Shown: positions 61,744 to 64,000 of the stretch, one piece after another
Numbering within the stretch: position 1 is the first letter of the stretch
Layout of the letters: each line of letters opens with the position of its first letter
Source: Streptomyces sp. NBC_01260
GTDB taxonomy: Bacteria; Actinomycetota; Actinomycetes; Streptomycetales; Streptomycetaceae
NCBI RefSeq assembly: GCF_036226405.1
Contig: NZ_CP108464.1
Coordinates: 5,456,001 to 5,520,000, forward strand
Length of the DNA stretch: 64,000 nt
Reading direction: 5' to 3'
Program-made: the position numbers and the translations under genes
The notes under the pieces: model-generated
What the model was told of the DNA's origin: nothing
Databases searched by the model: none
What the model saw: the letters and a program-made list of their open reading frames with translations, nothing else

Positions 61744-61864
61744 CGGCTCCGTCCGGAGTTCACGGCCGGTTCGTGGTGCGTGCGTGGGCTCGGGGGTGTC
61801 ATCGGCCTCGGTATCGGCGGTGGTGCCGGTGTCGCTCGGGGACTCGGGGACGGCTTCATCGCGG

Positions 61865-63025
61865 TCACCGGCGCTTCTGGGAGAGCTCGAACACCTCGGC
61901 CGCCAGCCGGGTTGCGGCCAGCCGCGTCGGCCGGGCGAGCAGTTCGGTGCGCAGGGCCCCGCCCGCCGCCAGATGCCGGTCGTAGGGCAGGACGTGGACG
62001 CTCGCACCGGTGGACCGGAGCCGGTCCGCGGCCGCCTCCACGTCGATGCCGGGCCGTGCCACCGTGCTGGACAGGACGACCACGGTCCCGGCGATCACAT
62101 GACGGGGCAGCCCCTGCAGCCACTGCAGCACCGCGTACGTGCTCGTGACGCCGTCCAGCGTGGCGGGGGCGGCCAGCACACGGGCCTGGGAGGCCGTGAG
62201 GGCGACCCGGGCGACCTCGGCGGGAAGCGTCTCGCAGTCGACCACGGTCACGCTGAAGTAGCGGCGCAGTGCCACCATGACCCGTTCGTACGTAGCGGTG
62301 TCCAGCATCGCCCCGATCCGGCCCTGGCTGCCGGGCAGCAGCCAGGCGTTTTCGGGGAGCTGGACGAGATAGCCGGTGACGTCGAGCAGCGACATCTGCG
62401 GCTCCACGATGTCCGCGAGATCGGCCGTGGTCCACCGCAGCGTCTCGGCACCGAGCCGCAACGGCAGCGAGCCGAGGGCCGGATCGGCCTCGACGAGGAG
62501 GACCGGGTCCTGGCGGTAGTGCGCGTACGCCGTGCCGAGCAGCGCGGCGACGGTCGTCTTGCCCGCGCCGCCCCGGATGGACGTGACGGCGATCTGCCGA
62601 CCGGTCGTCACCGGCCGCTGAAGCACCTCGGCGGTACGGGTGATCTCGGCGACCTCGCGCGCGGCAGAGGAGGAAACGATTCGGCGCAGGGCGCGCGAGG
62701 CCCGTACGGCGAGCGACTCACCCTGCTGCGGCCGCCGCGCCGTGCCGGCCAGCTCCCGGTCCACCACCGCCCGCGAGTCCGGTGCGCCGGGGGGCCGGGC
62801 GCCCTGCGCCGCGTAGGGGGCGCTCTCCGTGTAGGCGGGGGTGCGCGGCACCTGCGCCGGCGCAGGTGCCTGGGCCTGGATCTGGGCCTGGACCGGCGCC
62901 GGTGCCGTCCGTTCGCCGGTGTCCGTCGTGCCCGGCCTGCCTGTCGTGCCCGTTGTGCCCTGCGGGGCGGCGGTGCCGCTCAGGTCGCGCAGCACATCGC
63001 TCTGCCAGTTGTCCGCGTTCGGCAT
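61865..63025 (-). CDS. MinD/ParA-like ATPase of the T7SS locus
   Basis: 386 residues. A disordered Pro/Ala/Gln-rich N-terminus (about 20-95) precedes a MinD-like domain with deviant Walker A IRGGAGKTTVAALLGTAY (about 150), a switch-like VVDCETLP and VVVLSSTVARP. Such proteins are found beside EccC/EccD in actinobacterial ESX loci (EspI/SCO5717-like) and may position or regulate the secretion machine. It precedes eccC by 121 bp on the same strand. Confidence 0.85.
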   Translation of the reverse strand: MPNADNWQSDVLRDLSGTAAPQGTTGTTGRPGTTDTGERTAPAPVQAQIQAQAPAPAQVPRTPAYTESAPYAAQGARPPGAPDSRAVVDRELAGTARRPQQGESLAVRASRALRRIVSSSAAREVAEITRTAEVLQRPVTTGRQIAVTSIRGGAGKTTVAALLGTAYAHYRQDPVLLVEADPALGSLPLRLGAETLRWTTADLADIVEPQMSLLDVTGYLVQLPENAWLLPGSQGRIGAMLDTATYERVMVALRRYFSVTVVDCETLPAEVARVALTASQARVLAAPATLDGVTSTYAVLQWLQGLPRHVIAGTVVVLSSTVARPGIDVEAAADRLRSTGASVHVLPYDRHLAAGGALRTELLARPTRLAATRLAAEVFELSQKRR

Positions 63026-63087
63026 GTCTGTCCTTCATCTCCGCTTCGATGCCCCGCCCGGAGCGCCCGCGCATGTGGTGTCAGTCG

Positions 63088-64000
63088 TCAGAACTTGTTG
63101 AGCAGCTGCCCGTACATGCCGAACACGCCGACGGTGAGCGGGAAGAGCCCCACCACGCCGATGGACTCGACGAGGTCGGCGGTGCGCCGCAGCCGGACCC
63201 GTACGTGCTCCGGCGGCTCCACCGCCAGCGCGAGCAGGGGCAGCAGCGCCGCCGCGCACAGCACGGCGATGGGCCCGGCGCCCCCGGCGTGATCCATCCA
63301 GAGCATCACCAGACGGACGACGAGGACCGCGGCGGCCGCGAAGAGCGCCACCACCTCGGCCACCAGCGGGAAAGCCCGGGCCCGGGACAGGAGCACCACC
63401 GCGACGAGCGAGGGCAGCAGCACGGTCCACACGGTCGGCCGGCCGGCCAGGGTGAGGAGCCAGCCTGCGGCGGCCGCCGACACCGAGGTGGCGAGGGTCG
63501 CGAGGGCGAGCCCGCGATGCGTGGCGGCCAGCGCGTTGCCGACATCGTGACGGCTGACGGACACCCCGCCCGAGCGCCGGTCGTCGAGCGCGGTGAGCCC
63601 CGAAGCCATCAGGGCGATCCGGGGCAGCAGGCCGAGCAGCACCACGGAGACCACGGCCATCACGGCACCGAGCCGGGCGACGTCCGACGTGACGGCGGCG
63701 ACGGCCTCCCAGACCACGGTCAGGGAGGCCGTCGCCATGGCGCCGATGAGGCCGCCCCGGCCCAGCGGTGAGAAGAAGCCGAGCAGCGCCAGCGACAGGG
63801 TCACCGCGCCCGCCACGGCGGCCAGCCGGAGCGCCCCGGACCAGTTGTACGCGTCGGCGGCCGTCCAGGCCGTGAGGATCCCGAGCACGCTGGAGGCGAG
63901 CAACAGCGCGGTCGCCAGACCGCGGTTGCCCCGCCCGAGCCGGGCGACGAGCGCACCGGCCACCAGGAGGACGACGGTGACGGCCGCCAGGGCGCCCGCC
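63088..64000 (-). CDS. eccD: EccD, type VII secretion membrane channel (5' part outside window)
   Basis: The frame is open to the window end, so only the C-terminal 304 or so residues are present. At least eight hydrophobic helices are visible, with cytoplasmic GLTALDDRRSGG between them and the ending VGLFPLTVGVFGMYGQLLNKF. EccD forms the hydrophobic pore of the ESX complex. It precedes the MinD-like gene by 62 bp. EccB, EccE and MycP are expected further along. Confidence 0.88.
   Translation of the reverse strand, partial: AGALAAVTVVLLVAGALVARLGRGNRGLATALLLASSVLGILTAWTAADAYNWSGALRLAAVAGAVTLSLALLGFFSPLGRGGLIGAMATASLTVVWEAVAAVTSDVARLGAVMAVVSVVLLGLLPRIALMASGLTALDDRRSGGVSVSRHDVGNALAATHRGLALATLATSVSAAAAGWLLTLAGRPTVWTVLLPSLVAVVLLSRARAFPLVAEVVALFAAAAVLVVRLVMLWMDHAGGAGPIAVLCAAALLPLLALAVEPPEHVRVRLRRTADLVESIGVVGLFPLTVGVFGMYGQLLNKF

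Noticed and set aside
57118..62148. Open frame of 1676 codons on the plus strand
   Set aside because: Exact antisense of eccC and DUF6177; long antisense frames are produced by high third-position GC. Composition is Arg/Gly/Ala/His with no domain.

Overview
The window is chromosomal DNA of a Streptomyces. The evidence is very high GC with strong third-position GC bias, an adpA (bldH) gene carrying the single TTA codon expected of a bldA target, the CebR-controlled cebEFG-bglC-cebR cellobiose locus, a DmdR-type iron box, a dre-like site, long stem-loop terminators without U-tracts, and a type VII (ESX) secretion operon of the Streptomyces kind. No species can be named from this sequence alone.

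Left part (1-24 kb) is conserved core. It runs: the end of a sensor kinase; a secreted CBM2-GH18 chitinase; leuA with a leader peptide holding four consecutive Leu codons and a clear attenuator; a divergent FadR-type GntR regulator; the aspT-aspD aspartate:alanine exchange pair; cebE-cebF-cebG-bglC-cebR with three CebR boxes; tRNA-His; orn-adpA; a universal stress protein; glmS; a small conserved protein; and a GH20 hexosaminidase with a dre-like promoter.

Middle part (24-40 kb) is conserved primary metabolism. A DesE-like siderophore-binding lipoprotein lies under an iron box, but no desABCD genes occupy the gap beside it. A leucine/isovalerate operon follows (acyl-CoA dehydrogenase, HMG-CoA lyase, biotin carboxylase, carboxyltransferase) with a divergent TetR gene and two matching operators. 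Then come a GT2-GtrA fusion with a TTA codon, a polytopic membrane protein, a phosphatase-like gene, a broken DoxX fragment, a CDF transporter, tesB and a second acyl-CoA dehydrogenase.

Accessory part (40.4-52 kb) is a decaying variable region. An intact RloA-RloB-like ATPase/nuclease pair is followed by a truncated and frameshifted hsdM. Further remnants follow: a YgjP-like metallopeptidase, a TetR regulator, an FMN reductase, an MFS transporter and an SDR tail. Intact genes here are an ECF41-like sigma factor with a matching promoter on its divergent DoxX operon, a MarR regulator, a DUF7691-like protein, and two intact plus two broken Imm49-type immunity genes.

Right part (52-64 kb) is a leftward type VII secretion operon: eccD, a MinD-like ATPase, eccC, DUF6177, two small ESX/WXG100-like proteins, DUF6507, then a 947-residue toxin with a predicted PD-(D/E)xK nuclease tip, its Imm49 gene, and the Imm49 array. 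The reading is a secretion system loaded with an interbacterial nuclease whose toxin tip and immunity genes have been exchanged repeatedly. Pieces of older toxin and immunity genes remain at 44.2, 49.4 and 50.6-51.0 kb.
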